Shown in pieces: positions 23,078-33,169 of a stretch of DNA of 60,309 nucleotides. Every line of letters begins with the position of its first letter. Within the stretch, counting starts at the first letter, position 1. The stretch comes from Candidatus Polarisedimenticolaceae bacterium (lineage in GTDB: Bacteria > Pseudomonadota > Gammaproteobacteria > Chromatiales > Chromatiaceae). The notes beneath the pieces were generated by a model. The model was not told the DNA's origin and searched no databases. It was given only the letters and a program-made list of their open reading frames with translations. The DNA lies in contig JAKISI010000011.1 in the NCBI GenBank assembly GCA_021648685.1, positions 1 to 60,309 on the forward strand, read 5' to 3'. A program made the translations under genes and the position numbers.

Positions 23078-23854
23078 ATGGGTTTCCTACAAGACAAACG
23101 AATTCTCATTGTTGGGGTCGCCAGTGACCGCTCTATCGCCTCCGGCATAGCCGATGCCATGGCACGCGAGGGTGCTCAACTTGCCTTCACTTATCAGGTA
23201 GATAAACTGAAAACACGTGTCGAAAAACTTGCGCAACGGTGCAGTTCCGACATTGTGCTGCCACTGGATGTCTCCAGCGATGCGCAGATCACCGACGTGT
23301 TTAAAGCACTTGGCAATGAGTGGGATGGACTAGACGGTATTATCCACTCCGTTGGCTTCGCCCCGCGCGACCAGTTGGAGGGGAGCTATGTTGATGCGGT
23401 CACTCGAGAGGGCTTTGCCATTGCTCACGACATCAGCTCATACAGCTTTGCTGCACTGGCCAAAGAGGGGAGGGAGATGATGGAGGGGCGCAATGGCGCA
23501 CTGCTCACCATGAGCTATCTGGGTGCCGTGCGTACGGTGCCAAACTACAATGTGATGGGTGTGGCCAAGGCCAGTCTGGAGGCCAATGTCCGCTATCTGG
23601 CCGATTCGCTGGGGCCAAAAGGAACCCGGGTAAATGCCATATCGGCTGGCCCGATCCGTACCCTTGCCGCCTCGGGCATCACTGATTTTAGAACCATGTT
23701 AAGCACGGTGGAGGAGCGCACGCCGCTACGGCGCAATGTCACGATTGAAGAGGTCGGCAATGCAGCTGCATTCCTCTGTTCAGATCTCGCATCAGGCATC
23801 ACCGGCGATATACTCTATGTCGATACCGGATACCACGTTCTGGGAATGGCTTGA
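23078..23854 (+). CDS. fabI: Enoyl-[acyl-carrier-protein] reductase (NADH) FabI
   Basis: Final reduction step of type II fatty-acid elongation in the cytoplasm; the enzyme family targeted by triclosan. The 258-residue protein starts [20 protein letters not shown], with the FabI-type Gly/Ser cofactor loop, and has [11 protein letters not shown], the catalytic pair in [12 protein letters not shown] (Tyr-x6-Lys) and [21 protein letters not shown] lies upstream of the ATG. It stands alone between the divergent transporter genes and the convergent ppiD, with a long hairpin terminator after it. Confidence 0.97.
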   Translation: MGFLQDKRILIVGVASDRSIASGIADAMAREGAQLAFTYQVDKLKTRVEKLAQRCSSDIVLPLDVSSDAQITDVFKALGNEWDGLDGIIHSVGFAPRDQLEGSYVDAVTREGFAIAHDISSYSFAALAKEGREMMEGRNGALLTMSYLGAVRTVPNYNVMGVAKASLEANVRYLADSLGPKGTRVNAISAGPIRTLAASGITDFRTMLSTVEERTPLRRNVTIEEVGNAAAFLCSDLASGITGDILYVDTGYHVLGMA

Positions 23855-23889
23855 TTGAAATGATTTGGGGGCAGCGTTAGCTGCTGTCA

Positions 23890-23925
23890 CCAGAGGGCTG
23901 CCCGGATCCCCGGTCAGCCCTCTGG
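23890..23925. terminator. Long hairpin terminator between fabI and ppiD
   Basis: A perfect 11-bp stem (CCAGAGGGCTG / CAGCCCTCTGG) encloses a second small CCGG/CCGG stem. On the plus strand it is followed by CTTCGTTAGTTATATTT, a moderate U-tract, so it mainly serves fabI. It lies between convergent genes and may also stop ppiD transcription. Confidence 0.75.
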
Positions 23926-23930
23926 CTTCG

Positions 23931-25850
23931 TTAGTTATATTTCTGTGCCTGAGGCTTGTTAATCACTACCTCTGAGGTATCTTTCAGAAGCTGCACAAAA
24001 AACTCAAAGGTATCTCGCCCTTTGGCTCTTGCCTCGGAGGCTTTGAGTGACTGCAACGCCTGCTCATCCATGCTATCCAGAGAGCCATCTTCTACCCTGT
24101 GCAGTGCAATGAGTACAAAGTCTCCATTCGGCAGCGCAACACCGTCAAATACCGTTGCATCACCCTCTGGGCGAGGCATGCTAAACAGGTGCTGCGCAAT
24201 GGCAGGAGAGAGTCGGCTATCACCCCGCGCGACCATCCTGGCCTTTTCAATCTTCAAAGCGGCCTCTTTTGCCAGCTGTTCAAGGCTCTCTCCCTGGCGC
24301 AGGCGCGGCAGTAGTGATTGAGCCTTCTCTTCAGCCAGCCGTGCTGCCTGTTGCTGTGCCAGTATGCTGATAATCTCATTTCGCACTTGATCCAGCGGAC
24401 GAGCTGCCGCCTCTTCATGGGCATAGACACGCAAGACCATGGCATGGTCAGGAGTGATCTCAATCAGCCCGCTGTTATTCCCCTCTAGCAGCACATCGTC
24501 ACTGAATGCACTGCTGATAGCCCGGTTACCGCCCGGTATCTTGTTGGCATCAGCGCGGCTTAGCCAGCCGCTTGTAGTAATCTCAAGCCCTAGCGATTCA
24601 GCCGCAGGTTCCAGGCTATCAGGGTGCTCGAATGCCAGATCCACCAGACGCTCTGAGTATCGGAAGAACTGCCGCTCTGCCTCACTCGAGCTGTAAGCTG
24701 CTTGCAGTGCATCCTTCACCGCTTCAAAGCTCTCTTTGCTGCCCTTGCGAACCTCTGTCACCTTGATTAGATGAAATCCAAAATCAGTGCGCACCGGCTC
24801 GCTCACTTCACCCTTCGCCAGTGCGAACAGTGCTTTATCAAAGGAGAGATCCATCATGCCTGGTTCAACAAACCCAAGATCACCGCCCTGCGCTGCTGAG
24901 CCTGGATCCTGTGACAGCTCTTTGGCAATGGTTGCGAACGCTTCACCATCCTGGATTCGTTTACGTGCCTTCAGCGCCCTGTTTCGTGCTGCGTTCTCTG
25001 CGGCTTCGCCCTCTCCATCAATCGTGATCAGGATATGGCTGGCACGGCGCTGCTCTGGCGTGACATACTCTTCCTGGCGATCCTCATAAAACTGGCGCAG
25101 CTCCTCTTCATCGGGCGTTACACTCTCGGAGAGCTGTGACATTTTCAGTTCCAGATAATCGACCCGCACTCGTTCTGGCAGCATAAAGCGGCTCTGATTG
25201 GCCGCATAATAGGCCTTGATTTCGTCCTCGCTCGCCGCCTCTGATGTAATAAAATCAGCAGCGGGGAAGAGCAGGTAACTGATCTCTCGGCGCTGGTCGC
25301 GCAGGCGTTTTAGCTCATTCAGTTCATGCTGGGTAATCAGTTCCGAATTGGTAACGGCTGAGGTGACCTGCTCAATCAACAGAGATTGCCTGATCTGCTC
25401 CTGGAACTCCTGCTCAGAGTAGCCCAGCTGGCGCAGTACTCGCTTGTAGGCTGCCGGGTCAAACTGCCCGCTGGTCTGGAAAACGGGGATTCCAGCTATA
25501 GCGCCTCGAACCTGTGAATCGCTGATGCGCAACCCCATCCTGTCAGCCGCCTGCGATATCAATCTGTCACGCACCATTGATTGCAGCACATCTTCACGCA
25601 GCCGAGCCTCATCAAATAGATCGGCTCGATATGCATCCCCCAGCTGCTCTCGCAGGTTGGCGCGAAAACGGTGGTAGGTGTTTTCAAATTCCCGCTCTTT
25701 GATATCCTGACCGTTGATCGATGCAATTACTGGTTGGGCACCAACACCTAGATATTCCTGAATACCCCAAAGAGCGAAGGGAACGCTGATGAGTGCGACA
25801 ATGACCCAGGCAAACCAGCCCTGAGCTCTATCTCGTATGGACTGAAGCAT
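23931..25850 (-). CDS. ppiD: Periplasmic folding chaperone PpiD (SurA_N / PpiC rotamase)
   Basis: Membrane-anchored periplasmic chaperone that helps proteins leaving the Sec translocon. The 639-residue protein has a short cytoplasmic start (MLQSIRDRAQGW), one membrane helix (about 13-33), a SurA-like N-terminal domain (about 35-200), a parvulin-type domain (about 265-360, with ASHILITI, GGDLGFVEPG and FGFHLIKV) and a C-terminal chaperone region. E. coli PpiD (623) has the same layout. The ATG fits the family start, but its leader shows no Shine-Dalgarno sequence; it carries CCTCCTTTC, the complement of one. It lies downstream of the tRNA pair and hupB, the usual arrangement. Confidence 0.95.
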   Translation of the reverse strand: MLQSIRDRAQGWFAWVIVALISVPFALWGIQEYLGVGAQPVIASINGQDIKEREFENTYHRFRANLREQLGDAYRADLFDEARLREDVLQSMVRDRLISQAADRMGLRISDSQVRGAIAGIPVFQTSGQFDPAAYKRVLRQLGYSEQEFQEQIRQSLLIEQVTSAVTNSELITQHELNELKRLRDQRREISYLLFPAADFITSEAASEDEIKAYYAANQSRFMLPERVRVDYLELKMSQLSESVTPDEEELRQFYEDRQEEYVTPEQRRASHILITIDGEGEAAENAARNRALKARKRIQDGEAFATIAKELSQDPGSAAQGGDLGFVEPGMMDLSFDKALFALAKGEVSEPVRTDFGFHLIKVTEVRKGSKESFEAVKDALQAAYSSSEAERQFFRYSERLVDLAFEHPDSLEPAAESLGLEITTSGWLSRADANKIPGGNRAISSAFSDDVLLEGNNSGLIEITPDHAMVLRVYAHEEAAARPLDQVRNEIISILAQQQAARLAEEKAQSLLPRLRQGESLEQLAKEAALKIEKARMVARGDSRLSPAIAQHLFSMPRPEGDATVFDGVALPNGDFVLIALHRVEDGSLDSMDEQALQSLKASEARAKGRDTFEFFVQLLKDTSEVVINKPQAQKYN

Positions 25851-25899
25851 GATTAATGTCCGAAAGGAGGTTTTTGATATTTGTTAGGAGTGGGACAGG

Positions 25900-25919
25900 G
25901 GGGGCATTTACTTGCCCCC
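25900..25919 (-). terminator. Hairpin downstream of the tRNA pair
   Basis: A 7-bp GC-rich stem GGGGGCA / TGCCCCC with a 6-base loop lies 13 bases past the 3' end of tRNA-Asp and before ppiD. There is no U-tract on the minus strand, so it may serve 3' processing or pausing rather than intrinsic termination. Confidence 0.4.
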
Positions 25920-25931
25920 GCCGTCTTATGT

Positions 25932-26008
25932 TGGCGGAGCGGACGGGACTCGAACCCGCGACCACCGGCGTGACAGGCCGGTATTCTAACCAACTGAACT
26001 ACCGCTCC
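25932..26008 (-). tRNA. tRNA-Asp (anticodon GTC)
   Basis: On the minus strand the 77-base sequence starts GGAGCGG and ends CCGCTCCGCCA, so the CCA is encoded. The acceptor stem pairs fully, the anticodon stem CCGGC/GCCGG encloses the loop CTGTCAC (anticodon GTC), and the T arm GCGGGTTCGAGTCCCGT is canonical. It lies 6 bases after tRNA-Val and is probably processed from the same hupB transcript. Confidence 0.97.
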
Positions 26009-26014
26009 AATTTT

Positions 26015-26090
26015 TGGTGGGTGCTGCAGGGATCGAACCTGCGACCCTCGCCTTGTAAGGGCGATGCTCTCCCAGCTGAGCTAAGCACCC
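26015..26090 (-). tRNA. tRNA-Val (anticodon TAC)
   Basis: On the minus strand the 76-base cloverleaf runs from GGGTGCTTAGCTC to GCAGCACCCACCA with encoded CCA. The anticodon loop CTTACAA gives TAC, reading GUA/GUG and by wobble other Val codons. The D arm TAGCTCAGCTGGGAGAGCA and T arm GCAGGTTCGATCCCTGC are canonical. It begins 14 bases after the hupB stop. Confidence 0.97.
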
Positions 26091-26104
26091 TGAGTGAAGG
26101 CGCG

Positions 26105-26377
26105 CTAGTTTACGGCATCCTTTAGCGCTTTGCCAGCCTTAAAAGCAGGATTTTTTGAGGCCGCAATATTTATTGCTTCGCCCGTCTGTGGGTTACGGCC
26201 TGTGCGTGCTGCACGGTCACGAACGGAGAAGGTTCCAAAACCAATCAGGGAGACTTGATCGCCATTTTTCAAGGCTTCTGTGACAGCATCAATCATGCCA
26301 TCGAGTGCGCGTACTGCTGCTGCTTTTGAAATATCAGCCGCTTCAGCCATCGCTTCAGTCAATTCTGCCTTATTCAT
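26105..26377 (-). CDS. hupB: DNA-binding protein HU, beta-type
   Basis: Small histone-like dimeric protein that bends and compacts DNA. The 90-residue chain has the N-terminal helices ([20 protein letters not shown]), [21 protein letters not shown] with the DNA-intercalating proline arm, and the [13 protein letters not shown] ending. The start at 26377 is fixed by GGGGGAAT upstream; the frame is open for 13 more codons in the leader. Its place between lon and ppiD marks it as the HupB-type copy. Two tRNA genes follow closely on the same strand. Confidence 0.97.
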   Translation of the reverse strand: MNKAELTEAMAEAADISKAAAVRALDGMIDAVTEALKNGDQVSLIGFGTFSVRDRAARTGRNPQTGEAINIAASKNPAFKAGKALKDAVN

Positions 26378-26654
26378 TGTATAAATTCCCCCTGAGGCCA
26401 AAAAATGGCCGAACATATAAAGTAAATTTTAGAAGCCCTCGTGCTAGATAAAGCACTCATAAAGGGCGCTGGCTTATACCAAGTGAGATAATCCACTGTC
26501 AATTCGACAAACGTTATAACATAGGCTTCTCAGCCTAGCTGCTCTGGTATTTTGAATCTGCGTAATATAGCAAACAACCATCACAAAACAAGCAAAACCT
26601 GCTAAACCGATCATTATATTTTTCAGCGCCAACAGGTGCTGTCAGAAACAGGCG
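26378..26654 (-). other. hupB leader and lon-hupB spacer
   Basis: 277 bp that must hold the hupB promoter. A small palindrome GGCCA-AAAAA-TGGCC (26396-26410) lies just before the hupB ribosome site and could form a leader hairpin. A GGCGCTG-type imperfect hairpin lies near 26623-26640, but without a minus-strand U-tract, so no convincing lon terminator was found. No coding frame is seen. Confidence 0.4.
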
Positions 26655-29105
26655 CTAATGGGTTGTCAGGTCGCCCTTCTTTTTATCAGCCACTTCTGCT
26701 TTTACACCCTTGGTGTCCGCCAGGGGAGATGCTTCAGCAGGTGTTTTTTGTTCAGGCGTATGCGCCAGTGCTATCGCTAAAACCTCATCAATCCAGCGAA
26801 CAGGGCGGATATCCAGATCCTTTTTAATGTTTTTTGGGATCTCCACCAGATCGCGTTCATTTTCATGTGGAATGATCACAGTGGTTATCCCGCCTCGATG
26901 GGCTGCCAGCAGTTTCTCTTTCAGGCCGCCAATCGGCAGCACTTCACCGCGCAGTGTTATTTCACCCGTCATCGCGACATCAGCCCGCACAGGGACATGG
27001 GTTAGTGCTGAGACCAGTGAGGTGCACATGCCGATGCCTGCGCTTGGCCCATCCTTCGGTGTTGCCCCTTCAGGCACATGGACATGAACATCAAAGCTCT
27101 GGTAGAAATTTTCATCCACCCCTAATGCCATTGCCCGGCTGCGAACCACTGTGGTGGCGGCCTGGATAGACTCCTGCATAACATCGCCTAATTGCCCTGT
27201 GTAGGTGAATTTCCCTTTACCTGGGACGATTGCCGTTTCGATACGCAGCAGCTCTCCTCCGACCTCGGTCCAGGCCAGTCCTGTTACCTGTCCAACCTGA
27301 TCATGCTCATCAGCCAAGCCATAACGGTAGCGTTTTACGCCCAGAAACTTTCCAATATTGGCCGGGGTGACATTGATCCGTTTGTCTCCTTTTCTCAGCA
27401 GGATCTCTTTAACCACTTTGCGGCAGATTTTAGCAATCTCCCGCTCCAGGTTGCGCACACCTGCTTCTCTTGTGTAATAGCGCACAATCTCCCGGATGGA
27501 GGATTCTCTGATATGCAGCTCCTTCTCTTTGAGTCCATTGTTCTCCATCTGTTTGGCGATCAGGTAGCGTTGGGCTATGTTCACTTTTTCATCTTCCGTA
27601 TATCCGGAAAGACGAATAACCTCCATTCGGTCAAGCAGTGGGGCAGGGATGTTGAGTGTGTTGGCTGTTGCTACAAACATAACCTCGGAGAGATCAAAGT
27701 CCACTTCAAGATAGTGGTCGCTAAAGGAGTTGTTCTGCTCGGGATCCAGCACTTCCAGCAGGGCTGATGCAGGATCGCCCCGGAAGTCCATCGCCATCTT
27801 GTCGATTTCATCCAGTAAGAAGAGTGGGTTGCGCGTACCTATCTTGGTGAGATTCTGTAAAATCTTGCCCGGCAATGCGCCAATATAGGTGCGGCGATGA
27901 CCGCGGATCTCCGCTTCATCACGCACGCCGCCCAGTGACATGCGCACAAATTTTCTGTTCGTTGCCCGCGCAATGGACTTGCCCAGTGATGTCTTGCCCA
28001 CACCTGGGGGGCCTACTAGACATAGAATTGGGCCTTTTAATTTACGCACGCGCTGTTGCACGGCAAGATATTCAAGGATGCGCTCTTTAACCTTCTCAAG
28101 CCCATAGTGGTCAGCTTCGAGAACATCTTCAGCGCGGCCAAGATCCATGCGGATTTTTGTGCGTTTTTTCCACGGAACATTGATCAATGTATCGATATAG
28201 CTTCGCACCACGGTCGCTTCAGCCGACATGGGAGACATCAGCTTGAGTTTATTCAGTTCTGCCTGAGCCTTATCCTTGGCCTCTTTGGTCATGCCTGCCT
28301 TGGTGATACGGTTGGCCATATCCTCCAGCTCATTGGGTACCTCATCCATATCCCCCAGCTCTTTCTGAATGGCCTTCATCTGCTCATTCAGGTAGTACTC
28401 TCGCTGGTTTTTCTCCATCTGCTGCTTTACCCGGCCACGGATTCGCTTCTCCATCTGTAGGATGTCGTTTTCAGACTCCATCAAGGCCATGAGGTGCTCA
28501 AGCCGCTCACGCACCCCAAACATCTCCAATACCTGCTGCTTCTCCTCTACTTTAAGCGCCATGTGTGCGGCCAGCGTATCGGCCAGCCGGCTGGAGTCGT
28601 CTATATTGGAGAGCGAGGTCAGGACCTCAGGGGGCACTTTTTTATTCAGTTTGACATATTGATCGAAGAGGGTGACGGCCGAGCGCATCAGCACCTCCTC
28701 TTCCCGTTCATCAAGCTGGGTCTCATCCTGAATCAAGCTGACCTGCGCTGAAAAACACCCTTCAGTCTGGACAAATTGAACCACCTTGGCGCGCTCACCG
28801 CCCTCAACCAGAACCTTAACCGTGCCATCCGGGAGTTTGAGCAGCTGCAGGATGTTGGCCAGTGTGCCGACCTCATGCATATCCTTTTCACTGGGATCAT
28901 CCACGTCAGCATGCTTTTGCGCGACAAGCAAAATCTGCTTGTCCTCCTGCATTGCTGCATCGAGTGCCTTGATGGATTTGTCACGCCCGACAAAAAGAGG
29001 GATAACCATGTGAGGGTAGACCACTACATCCCGCAACGGCAGTACTGGAAGGGTATTCATGGGTTCGATAACAACTTCGGGGGTTTTATCATCTTGATCC
29101 GACAC
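26655..29105 (-). CDS. lon: ATP-dependent protease Lon
   Basis: Cytoplasmic AAA+ serine protease for misfolded and regulatory proteins. Order: N-terminal Lon substrate domain ([16 protein letters not shown]), coiled region, AAA+ module with [12 protein letters not shown] and LDEIDKM, then the protease domain with the catalytic Ser in [11 protein letters not shown] and the Lys in [14 protein letters not shown]. The start is the GTG at 29105, because AGGAGG lies 7 bases upstream of it; an ATG 10 codons earlier lies before that ribosome site. This gives 816 residues. The tail is long and Lys-rich. A heat-shock-like promoter lies upstream. Confidence 0.97.
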   Translation of the reverse strand: MSDQDDKTPEVVIEPMNTLPVLPLRDVVVYPHMVIPLFVGRDKSIKALDAAMQEDKQILLVAQKHADVDDPSEKDMHEVGTLANILQLLKLPDGTVKVLVEGGERAKVVQFVQTEGCFSAQVSLIQDETQLDEREEEVLMRSAVTLFDQYVKLNKKVPPEVLTSLSNIDDSSRLADTLAAHMALKVEEKQQVLEMFGVRERLEHLMALMESENDILQMEKRIRGRVKQQMEKNQREYYLNEQMKAIQKELGDMDEVPNELEDMANRITKAGMTKEAKDKAQAELNKLKLMSPMSAEATVVRSYIDTLINVPWKKRTKIRMDLGRAEDVLEADHYGLEKVKERILEYLAVQQRVRKLKGPILCLVGPPGVGKTSLGKSIARATNRKFVRMSLGGVRDEAEIRGHRRTYIGALPGKILQNLTKIGTRNPLFLLDEIDKMAMDFRGDPASALLEVLDPEQNNSFSDHYLEVDFDLSEVMFVATANTLNIPAPLLDRMEVIRLSGYTEDEKVNIAQRYLIAKQMENNGLKEKELHIRESSIREIVRYYTREAGVRNLEREIAKICRKVVKEILLRKGDKRINVTPANIGKFLGVKRYRYGLADEHDQVGQVTGLAWTEVGGELLRIETAIVPGKGKFTYTGQLGDVMQESIQAATTVVRSRAMALGVDENFYQSFDVHVHVPEGATPKDGPSAGIGMCTSLVSALTHVPVRADVAMTGEITLRGEVLPIGGLKEKLLAAHRGGITTVIIPHENERDLVEIPKNIKKDLDIRPVRWIDEVLAIALAHTPEQKTPAEASPLADTKGVKAEVADKKKGDLTTH

Positions 29106-29270
29106 GGGCTTTCCTCCTGACAACTGGGAGTCCACAGACTATTTTTTAACTTGAGCAAAAGATCCGCAATCAATCGCGGGTTCTGGGTTGAGAGGCGCTC
29201 TTTATGGTAACCATCAAGGGCGGTCTAAACCGGCGGGCTATGTAATCTGCTCAATCTATGCAGCATGAGA

Positions 29271-29303
29271 TAATGGTGGGGGCGACCTGTGCGCTCTTCA
29301 ACC
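29271..29303 (-). promoter_or_regulatory. Possible sigma-32 heat-shock promoter of lon
   Basis: In the 257-bp clpX-lon gap the minus strand reads GGTTGAAG, then about 13 bases, then CCCCCACCATTA. This resembles the sigma-32 pattern (TTGAA core, C-rich -10 with CCCCAT). The transcript would have a leader of about 160 bases. Lon is a classic heat-shock gene, which supports the reading. Confidence 0.4.
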
Positions 29304-29362
29304 CTGAATCACTCTTTTCCATTCGCTGGTTTTATATTGGCTGCTGGGTGGCAGGCAGTGCG

Positions 29363-30646
29363 TTATTTATCGAGAGAGGAGGCCAGCTGTTGTTCACCGC
29401 CTTCAAAAATCATATACGGCGCAGAATCCCCTGCAACAACAGCCCCATCTACAACTACCTTGCTTACGTTTTCCATTGATGGAAGGTCGTACATGGTATC
29501 CAGCAGCATCTGCTCGAGGATGGTTCGCAGGCCACGCGCACCTGTCTTGCGATCCATTGCCCTGCAGGCAACTGCATGCAGGGCATCTTCCCGCAGCTCC
29601 AGCTCACAACCTTCCATCTCAAACAGCCGCCCGTATTGCTTGACCAGGGCGTTTTTTGGCTCAATAAGGATGCGCACCAGTGACTCTTCATCCAGCTCTT
29701 CCAGGGTGGCTACAACAGGGAGCCGACCGACAAATTCAGGGATCAACCCATACTTGATCAGATCTTCCGGCTCAACGCCAGTCAGCACGTCGCCTACTTT
29801 TTTGGTTTCATCCTTGCTGCGTACTTCGGCAGAAAACCCAATGCCACCTTTTTCAGAGCGGTCAAGAATCACTTTATCCAGCCCGGAAAAGGCACCACCT
29901 ACGATAAACAGGATATTCCCCGTGTCTACCTGAAGGAACTCTTGCTGCGGGTGTTTGCGCCCACCCTGGGGCGGAACGGAGGCCACTGTGCCCTCGATGA
30001 GCTTCAGCAGTGCTTGTTGTACACCTTCACCAGAGACATCACGGGTAATAGAAGGGTTGTCTGATTTGCGTGAAATCTTGTCGATCTCATCAATGTAGAC
30101 GATGCCGCGCTGAGCCTTCTCCACATCGTAATCGCACTTTTGCAGCAGCTTTTGGATGATGTTTTCAACATCCTCGCCCACATAGCCCGCCTCGGTCAGT
30201 GTGGTGGCATCCGCAATGGTGAAGGGTACGTCCAGCAGCCTTGCCAGTGTCTCTGCAAGCAGTGTCTTGCCGGAACCTGTAGGGCCAATTAAGAGCACAT
30301 TGCTTTTGGAAATCTCAACCCCGTCATCTTTTGATGAGGCCTCCAGACGCTTGTAGTGATTGTAGACGGCTACGGAGAGCACTTTTTTGGCGCGCGCCTG
30401 GCCAATCACATACTGATCCAGGATTCCGTTGATCTCTTGAGGCTTCGGCAAAGAGCTGGTCTCTTCTGCGCTGCTGCCTTCCTGCATCTCTTCCCGGATA
30501 ATGTCGTTGCAGAGCTCTACGCATTCATCACAGATAAACACGGATGGGCCGGCAATAAGTTTGCGTACCTCATGCTGGCTCTTGCCACAAAATGAGCAGT
30601 AGAGCAGCTTGCCATCATCGCTTTTACCGTGTTTGTCATCACTCAT
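29363..30646 (-). CDS. clpX: ClpXP unfoldase subunit ClpX
   Basis: Hexameric AAA+ unfoldase that feeds ssrA-tagged and other substrates to ClpP. The N-terminal zinc domain ([11 protein letters not shown]...CDECVELC), Walker [13 protein letters not shown], pore loop GYVGEDVE, Walker [11 protein letters not shown] and the IGF loop (GIGFSAE), which docks to ClpP, are all present. 427 residues, as in E. coli (424). It follows clpP by about 110 bp on the same strand and precedes lon, the standard tig-clpP-clpX-lon order. Confidence 0.98.
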   Translation of the reverse strand: MSDDKHGKSDDGKLLYCSFCGKSQHEVRKLIAGPSVFICDECVELCNDIIREEMQEGSSAEETSSLPKPQEINGILDQYVIGQARAKKVLSVAVYNHYKRLEASSKDDGVEISKSNVLLIGPTGSGKTLLAETLARLLDVPFTIADATTLTEAGYVGEDVENIIQKLLQKCDYDVEKAQRGIVYIDEIDKISRKSDNPSITRDVSGEGVQQALLKLIEGTVASVPPQGGRKHPQQEFLQVDTGNILFIVGGAFSGLDKVILDRSEKGGIGFSAEVRSKDETKKVGDVLTGVEPEDLIKYGLIPEFVGRLPVVATLEELDEESLVRILIEPKNALVKQYGRLFEMEGCELELREDALHAVACRAMDRKTGARGLRTILEQMLLDTMYDLPSMENVSKVVVDGAVVAGDSAPYMIFEGGEQQLASSLDK

Positions 30647-30718
30647 AACATTGTCTCTCTCAAAGTATCCTTGGCCTGCTGATTCAACCGCGTATTATTT
30701 GAGTTTGTGCCAGATAGA

Positions 30719-30742
30719 GGGATCATGTTCACCCATGATCCC
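30719..30742 (-). promoter_or_regulatory. Hairpin between clpP and clpX
   Basis: A perfect 9-bp stem GGGATCATG / CATGATCCC with a 6-base loop lies 18 bases after the clpP stop. No U-tract follows on the minus strand. It may stabilise or separate the clpP and clpX messages after processing; function is not proven. Confidence 0.45.
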
Positions 30743-30759
30743 CTGTTGTTCAACCTGCT

Positions 30760-31386
30760 TTAAAGCCCTTCAGACCCGGACGAGCGCTCCATTAGCACCT
30801 TGTCGATCAGTCCGTACTCCATTGAATCCTCAGCACTCATAAAGTTATCCCGTTCGGTGTCCCGCTCGACCGCTTCCAGCGTCTGCCCGGTATGTCTGAC
30901 CATGATCTGGTTCAGACGATCCCGGATCAGGAGGATCTCTTTGGCGTGAATATCTATATCGGTCGCTTGCCCCTGATAGCCGCCCAGTGGCTGGTGGATC
31001 ATTGTCCGTGAATGTGGCAGGCAAAAGCGTTTGCCTGCCTCTCCGCCTGCCAGCAGCAGTGCGCCCATGCTGGCTGCCTGGCCAATGCAGAGGGTGCTGA
31101 CATGAGGACGTATAAACTGCATGGTATCGTAGATGGCCAGACCTGCAGTCACTGAGCCGCCGGGGGAGTTTATGTAGAGATGAATATCTTTATCCGGGTT
31201 TTCTGACTCCAGGAAAAGCAGCTGCGCAACCACCAGATTGGCCATGTGGTCTTCTACCTGGCCGACCAGAAAGATAACGCGCTCTTTGAGCAGCCGGGAA
31301 TAGATGTCGTAGGAGCGTTCGCCCCGGGCGGTCTGTTCCACGACAATCGGAACCAGCCCCAGATTTGTTGTGTCTAATGCACTCAT
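30760..31386 (-). CDS. clpP: ClpP, proteolytic subunit of ClpXP/ClpAP
   Basis: Tetradecameric serine peptidase. The 208-residue chain has INSPGGSV, the catalytic Ser106 in GQAASMGA, His131 in MIHQPLGG and the Asp in the [11 protein letters not shown] region. The start MSALD at 31386 has GAGG upstream; the frame extends eight codons further but without family support. It lies between tig and clpX in the conserved order, so substrates delivered by ClpX enter here. Confidence 0.98.
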   Translation of the reverse strand: MSALDTTNLGLVPIVVEQTARGERSYDIYSRLLKERVIFLVGQVEDHMANLVVAQLLFLESENPDKDIHLYINSPGGSVTAGLAIYDTMQFIRPHVSTLCIGQAASMGALLLAGGEAGKRFCLPHSRTMIHQPLGGYQGQATDIDIHAKEILLIRDRLNQIMVRHTGQTLEAVERDTERDNFMSAEDSMEYGLIDKVLMERSSGSEGL

Positions 31387-31437
31387 ATTGCCTCTATCGG
31401 TCACCTGCAAGATTCCTTAAGCGTTTTGCCAGCAACG

Positions 31438-32742
31438 CTAAGCTGCGCCGCTGGTCAGTCCGGCAAAGCTGGTCTGCTCATCCTCAACCTTGGCCTGGTC
31501 AAGCACCCAGTCTACAACCTGCTCTTCCAACACGACATTTTTAAGCTGGCTCAGCTGCTCTTCATTGCTGTAATACCAATCAACAACCGTTTTTGGGTCT
31601 TCATAGTCAGCTGCAATCTGCTCGACTTTCTCCTTTAAGCGATCTGCATCTGCTTCCATATTATTGGTCTTGATCACTTCGGCCATGATCAGCCCAAGGG
31701 TGACCCGGCGCTTGGCATGCTCCATAAAGAGTTCAAGCGGAAGATCCTGCTTCGGGCTGTCTGGTGCGGCATTTTCAGCCAGTTCAGCCGCTGCCTGTTT
31801 TCTGAGTCCAGCCGCCTCCTCTTCAATCAGGGCGGTGGGTACTTCGAGGTTATTGGTATCCAGCATCGCCTGCATCGCCTGCTCTTTAACCTTGGCGGTG
31901 ATCCGCAACTTGAGTTCACGCTCCATGTTGGCGCGGATCTCGCCGCGCAGCCCGGTAATATTCCCCGTCTGGCTGAAAGTTTTGGCAAATTCTTCATCAA
32001 TTTCAGGCGGTTCAGATATGGAGACCTTTGTCGCTTCAACCTCAAATCTTGCCTCTTTCCCCGCCAGGTTTGCGGCCTGATAGTCTTCAGGGAAGGTCAA
32101 CTCCAGGGTGCGGCTTTCGCCCGCTTTGATGCCTACCAGGCCCGCTTCAAATCCATCGATCATCTGGTCAGCGCCAAGCTTCAATGGAACATTATCTGCC
32201 GAGCCACCATCAAAAGGCTTATCATCAATGTGGCCTTTGAAGTTAATCATGATCTGGTCGCCATTCTCTGCTGCGCGGTCAACCTCAGTCCATGCGGCAC
32301 GCTGCATGCGCAGCTTCTCAACCATCTCGTCAATGTCTGTCTCTTCAACCCTAGCTACAGGGCGCTTTATAGTGACATCGGCCATCTCTTTCAGAGTTAC
32401 CTCTGGCATTACCTCAAATGTAGCTGTGTAACTAAAACCCTCTTGAGGTGACTTCTCCAAAGGCTCGATGCGCGGCTCTCCGGCTGGCTGAAGTTTTTCC
32501 TGAGAGAGGGCTTCAAAGTAGGTTGATTGAAGCACCTCTCTGAGAACCTCTTCACGAACCTGGCCATCATAACGGCTTCGAATGACAGAGATGGGCGCTT
32601 TTCCTGGCCGAAATCCGTCAAGCCGTACGGTTCTTGCGATCTTTTTCAGGCGCTTTTCAATCTCTTTATCAATCCGTTCTGCAGGCACTTCTACTGTCAT
32701 GCACCGCTCGAATCCCTCTTTCGCTTCAACCGAAACTTGCAT
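31438..32742 (-). CDS. tig: Trigger factor
   Basis: Ribosome-bound chaperone with peptidyl-prolyl isomerase activity. The N-terminal ribosome-binding domain contains GFRPGKAP (the GFRxGKxP signature near residue 45). The FKBP-like domain follows (about 150-240; GDQIMINFKGHIDDKPFDGG) and then a long helical C-terminal substrate cradle. It is 434 residues, against 432 in E. coli, and has GAGAGG at a normal distance before the ATG. It lies directly downstream of tRNA-Leu, as in many gammaproteobacteria; an 8-bp CCAGCTGC/GCAGCTGG inverted repeat (32798-32839) lies in its leader. Confidence 0.97.
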   Translation of the reverse strand: MQVSVEAKEGFERCMTVEVPAERIDKEIEKRLKKIARTVRLDGFRPGKAPISVIRSRYDGQVREEVLREVLQSTYFEALSQEKLQPAGEPRIEPLEKSPQEGFSYTATFEVMPEVTLKEMADVTIKRPVARVEETDIDEMVEKLRMQRAAWTEVDRAAENGDQIMINFKGHIDDKPFDGGSADNVPLKLGADQMIDGFEAGLVGIKAGESRTLELTFPEDYQAANLAGKEARFEVEATKVSISEPPEIDEEFAKTFSQTGNITGLRGEIRANMERELKLRITAKVKEQAMQAMLDTNNLEVPTALIEEEAAGLRKQAAAELAENAAPDSPKQDLPLELFMEHAKRRVTLGLIMAEVIKTNNMEADADRLKEKVEQIAADYEDPKTVVDWYYSNEEQLSQLKNVVLEEQVVDWVLDQAKVEDEQTSFAGLTSGAA

Positions 32743-32881
32743 AAAAACCTCTCAGGCGACTGCCGCCTCTACTTTAAAGTAACATTCTGAATTTGCACCA
32801 GCTGCCGCCCATCTCATTGCATTTTCGGATTGCAGCTGGTTTCAACTAAAGTCCGCAGGATGCAGGATGGGCAGGAAAATA

Positions 32882-32966
<85 letters not shown>

Positions 32967-33169
32967 AAATTGCACCTTTGACCACGGCGCTTTAACTGGC
33001 CAGCCGCGCATTATACCCATTGCCGACCAGCTATTCTAATGATTAACCACTTAAATTAAGCTATTTTCCATTCTGCTGATAGCGTCAGAATCAAGACCGG
33101 TATATTGTACGGGCCTGCCTCAGGTTGGCAATACTAAATATACCTTATTAACTATAGGAAACCCACGGC

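Noticed and set aside
25856-26125. 89-residue plus-strand frame starting just after ppiD, with an apparent strong ribosome site
   Set aside because: It is the antisense of the tRNA-Asp and tRNA-Val genes; the peptide is the familiar false product made from tRNA complements.
31420-31439. AGCGTT/AACGCT hairpin at the tig stop codon considered as a terminator
   Set aside because: Only 6 bp, overlaps the stop codon and has no U-tract on the minus strand.
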